Of a DNA stretch of 8,310 nt, positions 1 through 5,935 are shown piece after piece. The stretch spans positions 1-8,310 of the forward strand of contig CAMLGD010000148.1 of NCBI GenBank assembly GCA_946479405.1. The letters are read 5' to 3'. Both the position numbers and the translations under genes were made by a program. The notes under the pieces were generated by a model. That model was not told where the DNA came from. It saw only the letters and a list, made by a program, of their open reading frames with translations, and did not search any database. Source of the stretch: an uncultured Vogesella sp. GTDB lineage: Bacteria > Pseudomonadota > Gammaproteobacteria > Burkholderiales > Chromobacteriaceae. Every line of letters begins with the position of its first letter. Positions within the stretch are counted from its first letter, which is position 1.

Positions 1-151
1 CCATCAGCGGCTCGATGAACTGGTACAGGTGATAGACCTGCTTGAGCTTGCGGCGGGTGTCCTGGTTGATCTTGCCGTCGCGGGTAAGGATGTGCAGTTC
101 TTTCAGCAGTTCGATGGACTGCTGCGGTTTGATTTCCGGGATCAGGCTCAT
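1..151 (-). CDS. Probable SAM-dependent methyltransferase, N-terminal end (partial)
   Basis: This is the first 50 codons of a leftward gene that runs off the left edge. It starts MSLIPEIKPQQS and contains RRKLKQVYHLYQFIEPL near residues 33-49. A basic stretch followed by KQV-H-hydrophobic-EPL resembles the opening of class I methyltransferases of the Methyltransf_32 type, which precedes the glycine-rich SAM-binding motif. That motif would lie outside the window, so the call rests on family memory and is tentative. The start at 149-151 is supported by GGAG five bases upstream (TGGAGCCGTCATG on the minus strand) and by a TACAAT -10-like box about 28 bases upstream. The gene diverges from the hydrolase gene at 251. 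Codon use is like the neighbours. Confidence 0.55.
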   Translation of the reverse strand, partial: MSLIPEIKPQQSIELLKELHILTRDGKINQDTRRKLKQVYHLYQFIEPLM

Positions 152-178
152 GACGGCTCCACAATTTTTACTGCCGCT

Positions 179-184
179 ATTGTA
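179..184 (-). promoter_or_regulatory. Candidate -10 box for the leftward methyltransferase-like gene
   Basis: The minus strand reads TACAAT here, 27 bases before the ATG at 151. No convincing -35 box at 16-18 bases is visible, so this is a single-element prediction. Confidence 0.35.
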
Positions 185-215
185 GCGCCTTGGTCAAGAG
201 GCCGGCCTGCTGGCT

Positions 216-221
216 TACAAT
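216..221 (+). promoter_or_regulatory. Candidate -10 box for the hydrolase/ATL pair
   Basis: TACAAT lies 29 bases before the ATG at 251. A TTGGTC at 190-195 is 20 bases away, too far for a normal -35, so the upstream element is uncertain. With the mirrored TACAAT at 184-179 it makes a compact divergent promoter region of about 43 bp, in which the two -35 regions would overlap. Confidence 0.4.
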
Positions 222-250
222 GCGGCATTCCCGTTTTCAGGTAGCAGATC

Positions 251-901
251 ATGGCCTTGCAGCTTCACGTCATTCCGGTCACCCCGTTCCAGCAGAACTG
301 CTCCGTGCTGTGGTGTGATGTCAGCAACGAAGCGGCAGTGGTGGATGCCGGTGGCGACATTGCGCGCATTCGCGCCTTTATCGAGGCTAAGGGGCTGAAG
401 GTGACCAAGCTGCTGCTGACCCACGGCCATATCGACCACGCCGGCGGCGCCCGCGCGCTGGCCGATGCGCTGGGGGTGCAGATCGAAGGCCCGCAGCGCG
501 CGGAAAGCTTCTGGCTGGACCAGCTGCCGCAGCAGGGGCAGATGTTCGGCTTTACCCCCAGCCCGGCGCTGACCCCGGAGCGCTGGCTGGAAGAAGGCGA
601 CACGGTGCAGATCGGCAACGAAGTGCTGGAAGTGCTGCACTGCCCCGGCCATACCCCGGGCCACGTGGTGTTTGTCAGCCGTGCGGCCAACCTTTGCGTG
701 GTAGGCGATGTGCTGTTCCAGGGCTCCATCGGCCGTACCGATTTCCCGATGGGCAACCATGAGCAGCTGATCGATGCTATCCGCAGCAAGCTGTTCGCGC
801 TGCCGGACGACATGACGGTAGTGCCAGGCCACGGCCCGTTCACCACCATCGGCGACGAACGGCGCAGCAACCCCTTCGTGGCCGATCGCCGCTACGGCTG
901 A
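251..901 (+). CDS. Metallo-beta-lactamase-fold hydrolase, glyoxalase II-like (YcbL type)
   Basis: This 216-residue protein is a compact single-domain MBL-fold hydrolase, expected in the cytoplasm. It carries all five metal-binding motifs: THGHIDH at 57-63 (H58, H60, D62, H63), the histidine of HCPGHTPGH at H134, D153 in VVGDVLF, the family-typical GRTDFP at 161-166, and the last histidine H194 in PGHGP. The short length, lacking the C-terminal substrate domain of classical glyoxalase II, matches YcbL-type type II glyoxalases, which hydrolyse S-lactoylglutathione or related thioesters. The substrate here is inferred, and persulfide dioxygenase-like activity is a less likely alternative. A weak AGGT lies eight bases before the ATG. 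The stop overlaps the next start (TGATG, 899-903), so the two genes are co-translated. A copy of the TGCGGCCAAC word lies inside at 682. Confidence 0.9.
   Translation: MALQLHVIPVTPFQQNCSVLWCDVSNEAAVVDAGGDIARIRAFIEAKGLKVTKLLLTHGHIDHAGGARALADALGVQIEGPQRAESFWLDQLPQQGQMFGFTPSPALTPERWLEEGDTVQIGNEVLEVLHCPGHTPGHVVFVSRAANLCVVGDVLFQGSIGRTDFPMGNHEQLIDAIRSKLFALPDDMTVVPGHGPFTTIGDERRSNPFVADRRYG
682..697 (+). repeat. TGCGGCCAAC word, copy 1 (extended)
   Basis: TGCGGCCAACCTTTGC lies inside the hydrolase gene, encoding A-A-N-L-C and using the less favoured Leu codon CTT. It matches the copy at 7810-7825 over all 16 bases. Confidence 0.75.
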
Positions 902-1227
902 TGGACGTCGCCTTCGAACGTGCCGTGCTGGCGCAGCTGCTGGCGATTCCGCCGGGCCAGGTCAGCACCTATGGCACGCTGGCGGCGCTGGCCGGCTACC
1001 CGCGCCATGCCCGCCACGTGGGCAAGCTGCTGGGCAATGCGCCGGCAGGTGCCGGCTGGCCGTGGTTCCGTGTACTCAGCAGTAGCGGCAAGGTGGCGCG
1101 GCCGGGCACGCCGGAGGCGGATTACCAGATTCTGCTGCTGGAAGAGGATGGCGTGGAGGTAGCCCCCGGCGGCCGGGTGAATCTGAAGCGCTACGGCTGG
1201 CCGGCACAGCACTTCCTGCAGCCCTGA
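901..1227 (+). CDS. Alkyltransferase-like protein (ATL, MGMT-related, no catalytic cysteine)
   Basis: This 108-residue protein consists only of the DNA-binding/active-site domain of the O6-methylguanine-DNA methyltransferase family. Visible family motifs are PPGQVSTYG at 17-25 (Y24 corresponds to the base-flipping tyrosine), the A-GYPRHARHVG segment at 31-41 (R38 corresponds to the arginine finger), and the active-site segment. In MGMT that segment is PCHRV; here it is PWFRV at 54-58, so tryptophan replaces the alkyl-accepting cysteine. Known ATL proteins bind O6-alkylguanine without repairing it and flag it for nucleotide excision repair, and that role is inferred here. Phenylalanine at 56, where ATLs usually have histidine, is a variation. 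No Shine-Dalgarno sequence is seen. The start overlaps the hydrolase stop by one base, so expression is probably by translational coupling. Confidence 0.88.
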   Translation: MDVAFERAVLAQLLAIPPGQVSTYGTLAALAGYPRHARHVGKLLGNAPAGAGWPWFRVLSSSGKVARPGTPEADYQILLLEEDGVEVAPGGRVNLKRYGWPAQHFLQP

Positions 1228-1293
1228 GGCCGACGCAGGCCCGCCAGCGCCCAATACTGGCTGGAAAGCGACAGTCGCATGCACTTTTTTTGC

Positions 1294-1341
1294 AACGCAA
1301 CAAAAACGCCAGTGCCTTGATGCACTGGCGTTTTTTGCGTT
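1294..1341 (+). terminator. Intrinsic terminator after the hydrolase/ATL pair
   Basis: A 14-bp perfect stem pairs 1302-1315 with 1322-1335 around a six-base loop (CTTGAT). Its core is CGCCAGTGC / GCACTGGCG and its outer part is A5/T5. The pairing continues past a two-base bulge (1300-1301) with AACGCA at 1294-1299 against TGCGTT at 1336-1341. The T run at 1331-1336 follows the GC core, as in a Rho-independent terminator. The A run on the other side would allow it to work in both directions. Confidence 0.85.
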
Positions 1342-1370
1342 CTACGACTTTCGTTTATGACGCTGATAAG

Positions 1371-1411
1371 TTGCCTGATGCGCAATTAGTGTGATAAAGA
1401 CTAGGGATAAT
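1371..1411 (+). promoter_or_regulatory. Candidate glpR promoter
   Basis: TTGCCT at 1371-1376 and GATAAA at 1393-1398 are spaced by 16 bases, 36 bases before the glpR ATG. A second -10-like box, GATAAT at 1406-1411, is closer but has only a poor -35. Either would place the transcription start just before or inside the putative GlpR operator at 1411-1426. Confidence 0.4.
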
Positions 1412-1426
1412 TTTCGCTTTCGAACT
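1411..1426 (+). promoter_or_regulatory. Candidate GlpR operator upstream of glpR
   Basis: The sequence TTTTCGCTTTCGAACT contains TTCG-N4-CGAA, the core of the GlpR operator as known from E. coli, and also resembles the TTTTCG-N4-CGAAAA form I recall for Pseudomonas. It lies between the predicted -10 box and the ATG at 1434, where a bound repressor would block transcription. This suggests that the regulator controls its own gene. The assignment is inferred from the motif and position alone. Confidence 0.45.
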
Positions 1427-1433
1427 CGCCGCC

Positions 1434-2204
1434 ATGAGCCGATCACCCAGACACGACAAAATCCTGCAGTTGGTACGCGAAAACGGCTTCATGCCGATCG
1501 AAGAACTGGCGCGCCTGCTGGACGTGACGCCGCAGACCATCCGCCGCGACATCAATCAGCTGTGCGAAGCCAACCTGCTGCGCCGTTATCACGGTGGCGC
1601 CGCGCTGGGTAACAGCGTGGAGAACGAGGACTACTTCTCGCGCAAGGGCAAGCTGCAAAGCGAAAAGGCGCACATCGCCGACATGATCGCGGAGAACATC
1701 CCCGACCATGCCTCGCTGTTCATGAGCATCGGCACCACCATCGAAGCGGTGGCCCAGGCGCTGACCGCCACCCACAAGGGGCTGCGGGTGATCACCAACA
1801 ACATCCATGTAGCGTCGATCATGTCGGCCAACCCGGATTTCACGGTGATGATCACCTCCGGCGTGGTACGCGCCTCCGACGGCGGCATCACCGGGGTGGC
1901 CACGCTGGACTTCATTAACCAGTTCAAGGTGGATTACGCGGTGATCGGCGTGTCCGGCATCGAAACCGACGGCTCGCTGCTAGATTTCGACTACCGTGAG
2001 GTACGCGTGGCACAGGCGATGATGAATAATGCCCGCCATCGCTTCCTAGCCGCCGACCACAGCAAGTTCGGCCGCAATGCGCTGGTGCGCATGGGCCACA
2101 TCAGCGAGTTCAACGCCATCTTCACCGACGCGATGCCGCCGGAAAGCCTGAAGAAGCTGCTGGAAGACCACAGCGTGCGCATGTACCTGGCCGACCCGCT
2201 GTAA
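1434..2204 (+). CDS. glpR: DeoR-family transcriptional repressor GlpR
   Basis: This 256-residue protein has the full length of the family. An N-terminal winged helix-turn-helix occupies about residues 6-57, with the DeoR signature ELARLLDVTPQTIRRDINQL at 24-43 and RYHGGAA at 51-57. The C-terminal sugar-phosphate-binding domain shows IGTT at 99-102, TNN at 121-123, SGIETDGSLLDFDYREVR at 174-191 and ADHSKFGRNA at 207-216. These closely match the E. coli and Pseudomonas GlpR sequences I remember, which repress glycerol and glycerol-3-phosphate catabolic genes and release DNA when glycerol-3-phosphate binds. No glpF, glpK or glpD lies next to it in the window, so its targets must be elsewhere. 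The start at 1434 lacks a clear Shine-Dalgarno sequence but is fixed by the domain beginning at residue 6. The stop codon overlaps a TGCGGCCAAC-type repeat on the minus strand. Confidence 0.93.
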   Translation: MSRSPRHDKILQLVRENGFMPIEELARLLDVTPQTIRRDINQLCEANLLRRYHGGAALGNSVENEDYFSRKGKLQSEKAHIADMIAENIPDHASLFMSIGTTIEAVAQALTATHKGLRVITNNIHVASIMSANPDFTVMITSGVVRASDGGITGVATLDFINQFKVDYAVIGVSGIETDGSLLDFDYREVRVAQAMMNNARHRFLAADHSKFGRNALVRMGHISEFNAIFTDAMPPESLKKLLEDHSVRMYLADPL

Positions 2205-2216
2205 AGGTTGGCCGCA
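2203..2216 (-). repeat. TGCGGCCAAC word, copy 2 (extended)
   Basis: The minus strand reads TGCGGCCAACCTTT. It starts within the TAA stop of glpR and ends eight bases before the terminator stem. Confidence 0.75.
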
Positions 2217-2223
2217 TGCAACA

Positions 2224-2255
2224 ACAAGGGCGCCGCTGGCGCCCTTGTGCTTTTT
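2224..2255 (+). terminator. Intrinsic terminator of glpR
   Basis: An 11-bp perfect stem pairs 2224-2234 (ACAAGGGCGCC) with 2238-2248 around a three-base loop, followed by GC and five T residues (2251-2255). The opposite strand lacks a good T run, so it serves mainly glpR and not the convergent cyclase gene. Confidence 0.85.
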
Positions 2256-2266
2256 CCTCCCCGCCG

Positions 2267-3835
2267 CTATTCCCGCGCTGGCGACCAGCCCACCACACAG
2301 TTGCGCCCCGCCGCCTTGGCCTGATACAGCATGCTGTCGGCGCGCTGCACCAGCGCCACCACGTCCCACACCCCGTCGCTGCTGCACAGCCCGGCGCTGA
2401 AGGTCTGGCGGAAGCGGCCGCGCGGCGACACCTGCTCCAGCCGCGCGAAGGCGTCGCGCAGATCGTCCAGCAGCCGGGTGGCCTGCTCGGCACCCATGCC
2501 CGGCAACACGATGGCGAACTCCTCGCCGCCGTAGCGGCCGATCAGGTCGGAACGGCGCAGCCGCTCGCGCAGGAAGCGCGACAGGCTGACCAGCACCTCG
2601 TCGCCGGCCTGGTGGCCGTAGCTGTCGTTGACCTGCTTGAAGTGGTCCAGATCCAGCATCACCATGCTCAGCGGCCGGCGCTCGCGCTGCGCGCGGGCGA
2701 ATTCGTATTCCAGGCGAGCAAACAGATGGCTGTGGTTGAGCAGTCCGGTCAGGCTGTCGGTGGAAATATAGGAGCGCAGCTGGCGGTAGCGGCTGGCGCG
2801 GGTGCTCACCGTCACCACCAGCTCCTCACTGGACACCGGCTTGGTCAGGTAGCCGTCCACGCCCAGTGCCAGCGCGTCCAACTGCATGTGCGGCCGCTTT
2901 TCCATGGTCAGGAAGATGATGGGGATGCCGTCCATCAGCCGCTGCTGGCGGATGATGCGCGCCAGCGCCTGGCCATCGCATTCCGGCATGTACATGTCCA
3001 TCAGGATCAGGTCGGGGCGGAAGCGCTCGATCGCCTCCAGTGTCTGGCTGGGGCGGGTGATTTCCTCGGTCACCATGCCGTGCCGGTTCAGCACCGCCGC
3101 GTACAGCCCGGCCAGCGAGCTCATGTCCTCCACCAGCAGCACCCGCAGCGGGTTGCGACGGTCCGGCGTCAGCGGCAGTGTCAGCGTGTCCAGTAGTTCG
3201 CGCACCGACAGCGGCCAACCCAGAAAGCCCTGCCCGCCGGCGCGCACGGCCTGCAGCCGGGCGGCAAAATCGCGGCGCGGGCTGGTGAATAGCAGCGGGC
3301 AGGCCGGCATCGCCGCCAGTGGCGCGACGCTGTCGGTGTCGAACTCGTCGTAGACGATCAAGGCGCCCGGCTCATGCAGGAACAGCGCCTGCTGCAGCGT
3401 CTGGGCATTGTCGAACACGTCCAGCACGTAACCGAAGCAGGCCAGCTGCTCCAGCAGCGCCGGTGCCGGACGCTGCGCCGGCGGCACCAGCAGGAACAGC
3501 CGATGGCTCTGCTGCACCGTGCCGACGCCCGGCGGGGTGAAGCTGGGCAGCGGCAGGCTGGCCAGCTGCGTGACCAGCGACAAATGCTGGCGCAGGGTCA
3601 GCACATCGTCGTTGCCGTGGCGGCGCTTGCTCCAGCTGCGCAGCAAGGCGGCCAGCTCTTCGTTGGCGCGCTGCAGCGGCTCGGCGCCGGCCTGCTCTGC
3701 CAGCCCCTGCAGGCACTGGCTCAGCGCCGTGAAGCGGCGCACCAGCTCCGGATCCCAACGTAGCAACAGCTGCTGGCCGGTATGGTCCATTTCCTGGGCC
3801 AGGTTGACCAGGGTTTGCGAAACAGGCATCGACAT
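2267..3835 (-). CDS. Response-regulator diguanylate cyclase, PleD-like (pseudo-receiver, receiver, GGDEF)
   Basis: This 522-residue cytoplasmic protein has no membrane segments. Residues 1-100 are mainly helical and not recognised. Residues about 111-222 look like a degenerate receiver: the acidic pair is replaced (LLVPPAQ), the conserved K is W207 (FLGWPLS), but D163 aligns with the phosphoacceptor. Residues 230-345 form a complete receiver with E236/D237, phosphoacceptor D280 in LILMDMYMP, T310 and K332. The GGDEF domain (about 355-515) has DLDHFKQVND at 395-404 and an intact active site GGEEF at 436-440. The inhibitory I-site RRSD is at 427-430, five residues before it. It should make cyclic di-GMP from two GTP when phosphorylated, with product inhibition. 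No partner kinase is present in the window. The start ATG at 3835 has a poor ribosome site, and Met3 is an alternative. Confidence 0.92.
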   Translation of the reverse strand: MSMPVSQTLVNLAQEMDHTGQQLLLRWDPELVRRFTALSQCLQGLAEQAGAEPLQRANEELAALLRSWSKRRHGNDDVLTLRQHLSLVTQLASLPLPSFTPPGVGTVQQSHRLFLLVPPAQRPAPALLEQLACFGYVLDVFDNAQTLQQALFLHEPGALIVYDEFDTDSVAPLAAMPACPLLFTSPRRDFAARLQAVRAGGQGFLGWPLSVRELLDTLTLPLTPDRRNPLRVLLVEDMSSLAGLYAAVLNRHGMVTEEITRPSQTLEAIERFRPDLILMDMYMPECDGQALARIIRQQRLMDGIPIIFLTMEKRPHMQLDALALGVDGYLTKPVSSEELVVTVSTRASRYRQLRSYISTDSLTGLLNHSHLFARLEYEFARAQRERRPLSMVMLDLDHFKQVNDSYGHQAGDEVLVSLSRFLRERLRRSDLIGRYGGEEFAIVLPGMGAEQATRLLDDLRDAFARLEQVSPRGRFRQTFSAGLCSSDGVWDVVALVQRADSMLYQAKAAGRNCVVGWSPARE

Positions 3836-3868
3836 GCGAGTAAGAAACTATTGCAACACAATGTCCGG

Positions 3869-3874
3869 AGTATA
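3869..3874 (-). promoter_or_regulatory. Candidate -10 box for the diguanylate cyclase gene
   Basis: The minus strand reads TATACT, 33 bases upstream of the ATG at 3835. No good -35 at normal spacing is seen. Confidence 0.35.
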
Positions 3875-3904
3875 GCGGTCGGACGCCGGGCAAAGGTGGG
3901 CAGC

Positions 3905-3913
3905 TGCTATAAT
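3905..3913 (+). promoter_or_regulatory. Extended -10 promoter for the RNase II-family gene
   Basis: TGCTATAAT is a perfect extended -10 element (TG-N-TATAAT). It would start transcription near 3920, giving an untranslated leader of about 44 bases before the ATG at 3964. No clear -35 is needed with an extended -10. It lies 30 bases from the divergent TATACT box at 3874-3869. Confidence 0.6.
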
Positions 3914-3963
3914 TGCCCGTTTTCACCCTCGGACAGGGCAGAGCCTGGCTCTGCAACGGCAGC

Positions 3964-5850
3964 ATGAACGTCTTTTACGAAGAAAGCGGCAGCTTCAAGG
4001 TCGGCAGCGTGGTTTCCCGTGCCGAAGCCAGCCTGCAGATCGACACCCAGCATGGCAAGCGCACCAAGCTGAAAGCAGCCAACGTATTCCTGGAGTTCAG
4101 CAGCCCGCTGCAGGATTTCCTGCCGGCCGCCGAAACCATTGCTGCCGATATCGACGTGGATTTCCTGTGGGAATGCTGCGGTGAAGACGAGTTCGGCTTC
4201 GAGGTGCTGGCGGCCGACTACTTCGGCCATGCCCCCAGCGCGCTGGAAAACGCCGCCATCCTGCTGCGGCTGTACGCCGCGCCGATGTACTTCTACAAGA
4301 AGGCCAAGGGCTGCTTCAAGGCCGCGCCGGAAGAGACGCTGAAGGCGGCGCTGGCCGCCATCGAGCGCAAGAAGCGCGAGCAGGAGCAGATCGACGCGCT
4401 GGCCGCCGAGCTGGCCGCCGGCAGCCTGCCGGCCATCATCCGCGACAAGCTGATGCTGCTGCTGTACCGCCCGGACAAGAACACGCTGGAATTCAAGGCC
4501 TTCGACCAGGCCTGCAAGGCCACCGGCCTGCCGCCGCTGCGCTTGGCCGACAAGGTGGGCGGCATCGAATCGGTGCCGGCCTACCTGATGGCCGGCTTCG
4601 AGCTGGAGCACTTCCCCAAGGGCACCGGTTTTGGCAGCTACACGCCGCCCAGCATGCCGGACGAGCTGCCACTGGCCGAGGTGCGCGCCTTCTCCATCGA
4701 CGACGCCGCCACCACCGAGATCGACGATGCGCTATCGGTGCAGTGGCTGGATAACGGCAACATCCGTGTCGGCATCCATATCGCCGCGCCGACGCTGGGC
4801 ATCGCCCCGGATTCCGAGCTGGAAAAGATCGTGCACCAGCGCCTGTCCACCGTGTACTTCCCCGGCGACAAGATCACCATGCTGCCGGACGACGTGGTGG
4901 AGCAGTTCACGCTGAAGGAAGGCCACGACTGCCCGGCGCTGAGCCTGTACGTGGACGTGACACCGGCATTCGAGCTGGTGGACTTCGACAACCGCATCGA
5001 GCGCGTGCACATTGCCGCCAACCTGCGCCACGACCAGCTGGAGCAGGTGTTCAACGAGGAAACGTTGGCCGCACCCGGCTTCGGCCCCGACTACGCGTTC
5101 AAGCGCGAACTGGTGTGGCTGTGGCAGTTTGCCAACGCGCGCGAGGCGTTCCGTGGCAAGACCCCGGACCCGAACCGCCCGCCGCAGGTGGATTACAACT
5201 TCAACGTGGTGGACGGCAAGGTCATCATCAGCATCCGCAAGCGCGGCTCGCCAATGGACAAGCTGGTCTCCGAGCTGATGATCCTGGCCAACAGCGAGTG
5301 GGGCCGCATGCTGGCCGAGGCCGACATTCCGGCCATGTACCGCGCGCAGAGCATGGGCAAGGTGCGCATGACCACCCGCCCGGAACCGCACGTCGGTCTG
5401 GGGGTGCAGCAGTACGCATGGAGCACCTCGCCGCTGCGCCGCGCATCGGACTTCATCAACCAGCGCCAGCTCACCGCCATGATTCGCGGCGAAACCCCGC
5501 AATACAAGCAGGGCGACGCCATGCTGTTTGCCATGCTGCGCGACTTCGATGCCGCCTACAGCGCCTACCTCGGCTTCCAGGACAAGATGGAGCACTTCTG
5601 GTGCCTGCGCTGGTTCAGCCAGGAAGGCATCAGCGAGCCGACCGCCAGCTACATCAAGGAAGACCTGGTGCGGGTGGACGGCGTGCCGATGCGGCTGCGC
5701 ATCGGCGGCCTGCCGGAATTGAGCAACGGCGACCGCATCCAGTTGCAGATCGTGCGCATCGACGAGTTGCAGCAGGAGATCGAGTGCCGCTACCTGGCGG
5801 TAGTGGAACGCAAGCAGCCGCTGCCGCAGGACGAAGCCGAAGAGGCGTAA
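3964..5850 (+). CDS. RNase II/RNB-family 3'-5' exoribonuclease
   Basis: This 628-residue protein has a central RNB catalytic domain, which degrades single-stranded RNA from the 3' end. The metal-binding motif is FSIDDAATTEIDDAL at 243-257 (D246, E252, D254, D255). E. coli RNase II has Asp at the second position, and Glu is known to me from plastid and cyanobacterial-type RNB proteins. The conserved TSPLRRASDFINQRQL segment at 488-503 carries the catalytic-region arginine (R492). The N-terminal about 45 residues look like a small OB-fold, followed by a helical, charged region (about 120-160), and the C-terminal about 60 residues look like a reduced S1-like OB-fold. The length fits RNase II rather than RNase R. 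The start is taken at MNVFYEES because the longer frame opens with a TTG at 3913 that overlaps the promoter. No clear Shine-Dalgarno sequence is present. Confidence 0.9.
   Translation: MNVFYEESGSFKVGSVVSRAEASLQIDTQHGKRTKLKAANVFLEFSSPLQDFLPAAETIAADIDVDFLWECCGEDEFGFEVLAADYFGHAPSALENAAILLRLYAAPMYFYKKAKGCFKAAPEETLKAALAAIERKKREQEQIDALAAELAAGSLPAIIRDKLMLLLYRPDKNTLEFKAFDQACKATGLPPLRLADKVGGIESVPAYLMAGFELEHFPKGTGFGSYTPPSMPDELPLAEVRAFSIDDAATTEIDDALSVQWLDNGNIRVGIHIAAPTLGIAPDSELEKIVHQRLSTVYFPGDKITMLPDDVVEQFTLKEGHDCPALSLYVDVTPAFELVDFDNRIERVHIAANLRHDQLEQVFNEETLAAPGFGPDYAFKRELVWLWQFANAREAFRGKTPDPNRPPQVDYNFNVVDGKVIISIRKRGSPMDKLVSELMILANSEWGRMLAEADIPAMYRAQSMGKVRMTTRPEPHVGLGVQQYAWSTSPLRRASDFINQRQLTAMIRGETPQYKQGDAMLFAMLRDFDAAYSAYLGFQDKMEHFWCLRWFSQEGISEPTASYIKEDLVRVDGVPMRLRIGGLPELSNGDRIQLQIVRIDELQQEIECRYLAVVERKQPLPQDEAEEA
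5061..5073 (-). repeat. TGCGGCCAAC word, copy 3
   Basis: The minus strand reads TGCGGCCAACGTT and continues TTCC. It lies inside the ribonuclease gene, where TTG GCC GCA encodes L-A-A. The 13 bases are identical to the right part of the palindrome at 5862-5874. Confidence 0.7.
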
Positions 5851-5854
5851 GCCG

Positions 5855-5874
5855 TGCGGCCAACGTTGGCCGCA
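5855..5874. repeat. Perfect 20-bp palindrome made of two TGCGGCCAAC words
   Basis: TGCGGCCAACGTTGGCCGCA reads the same on both strands. It consists of two copies of the ten-base word placed tail to tail, four bases after the ribonuclease stop codon. It can form a hairpin in RNA from either direction and is the first of three inverted repeats between two convergent genes. Confidence 0.85.
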
Positions 5875-5877
5875 GTG

Positions 5878-5917
5878 GACGTGACAAGGCCCCGCCATGG
5901 CGGGGCCTTGTCACGTC
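5878..5917. terminator. Perfect 40-bp palindrome, probable bidirectional terminator hairpin
   Basis: Each 20-base arm is fully complementary with no spacer. The axis is between 5897 and 5898 within CCATGG, and the arms carry GTGACAAGGCCCCGCC and its complement. It lies between the ends of the convergent ribonuclease and HDOD genes, where a shared transcription stop is expected. Neither side has a T run, so it is not a textbook Rho-independent terminator. It may instead stop or protect 3' ends. Confidence 0.6.
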
Positions 5918-5920
5918 TGC

Positions 5921-5935
5921 GTAGCCGCCGGCTAC
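5921..5935. repeat. Short inverted repeat overlapping the HDOD stop codon
   Basis: GTAGCC at 5921-5926 pairs with GGCTAC at 5930-5935 around a three-base loop. The TAG stop of the HDOD gene (5934-5932) lies in one arm. It may be part of the convergent terminator region or chance. Confidence 0.4.

Noticed and set aside
29..244. Plus-strand open frame of 71 codons at the left end
   Set aside because: It lies opposite the N-terminus of the leftward methyltransferase-like gene, which has a ribosome site, and runs through the divergent promoter region. It shows no recognisable protein features.
1389..1410. Possible CRP site (TGTGA at 1390-1394)
   Set aside because: Only one half is present. The expected TCACA six bases later is missing.
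2216..3196. Long plus-strand frame (326 codons) rich in H, Q, A and V
   Set aside because: It is antisense to the diguanylate cyclase gene. Its composition is typical of the shadow of a GC-rich gene, and the opposite strand has clear receiver and GGDEF motifs.
3210..3220. AGCGGCCAACC, a near match to the repeated word
   Set aside because: It has one mismatch in the ten-base core and encodes G-W-P in the cyclase, so it was not counted.
3913..3963. TTG start for the ribonuclease at 3913
   Set aside because: It lies on the last base of the TATAAT box, so it would precede the transcription start. ATG at 3964 gives the expected N-terminus.
4732..5898. Long minus-strand frame (388 codons)
   Set aside because: It is antisense to the RNase II-family gene and starts within the 40-bp palindrome. 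No protein motifs are seen.
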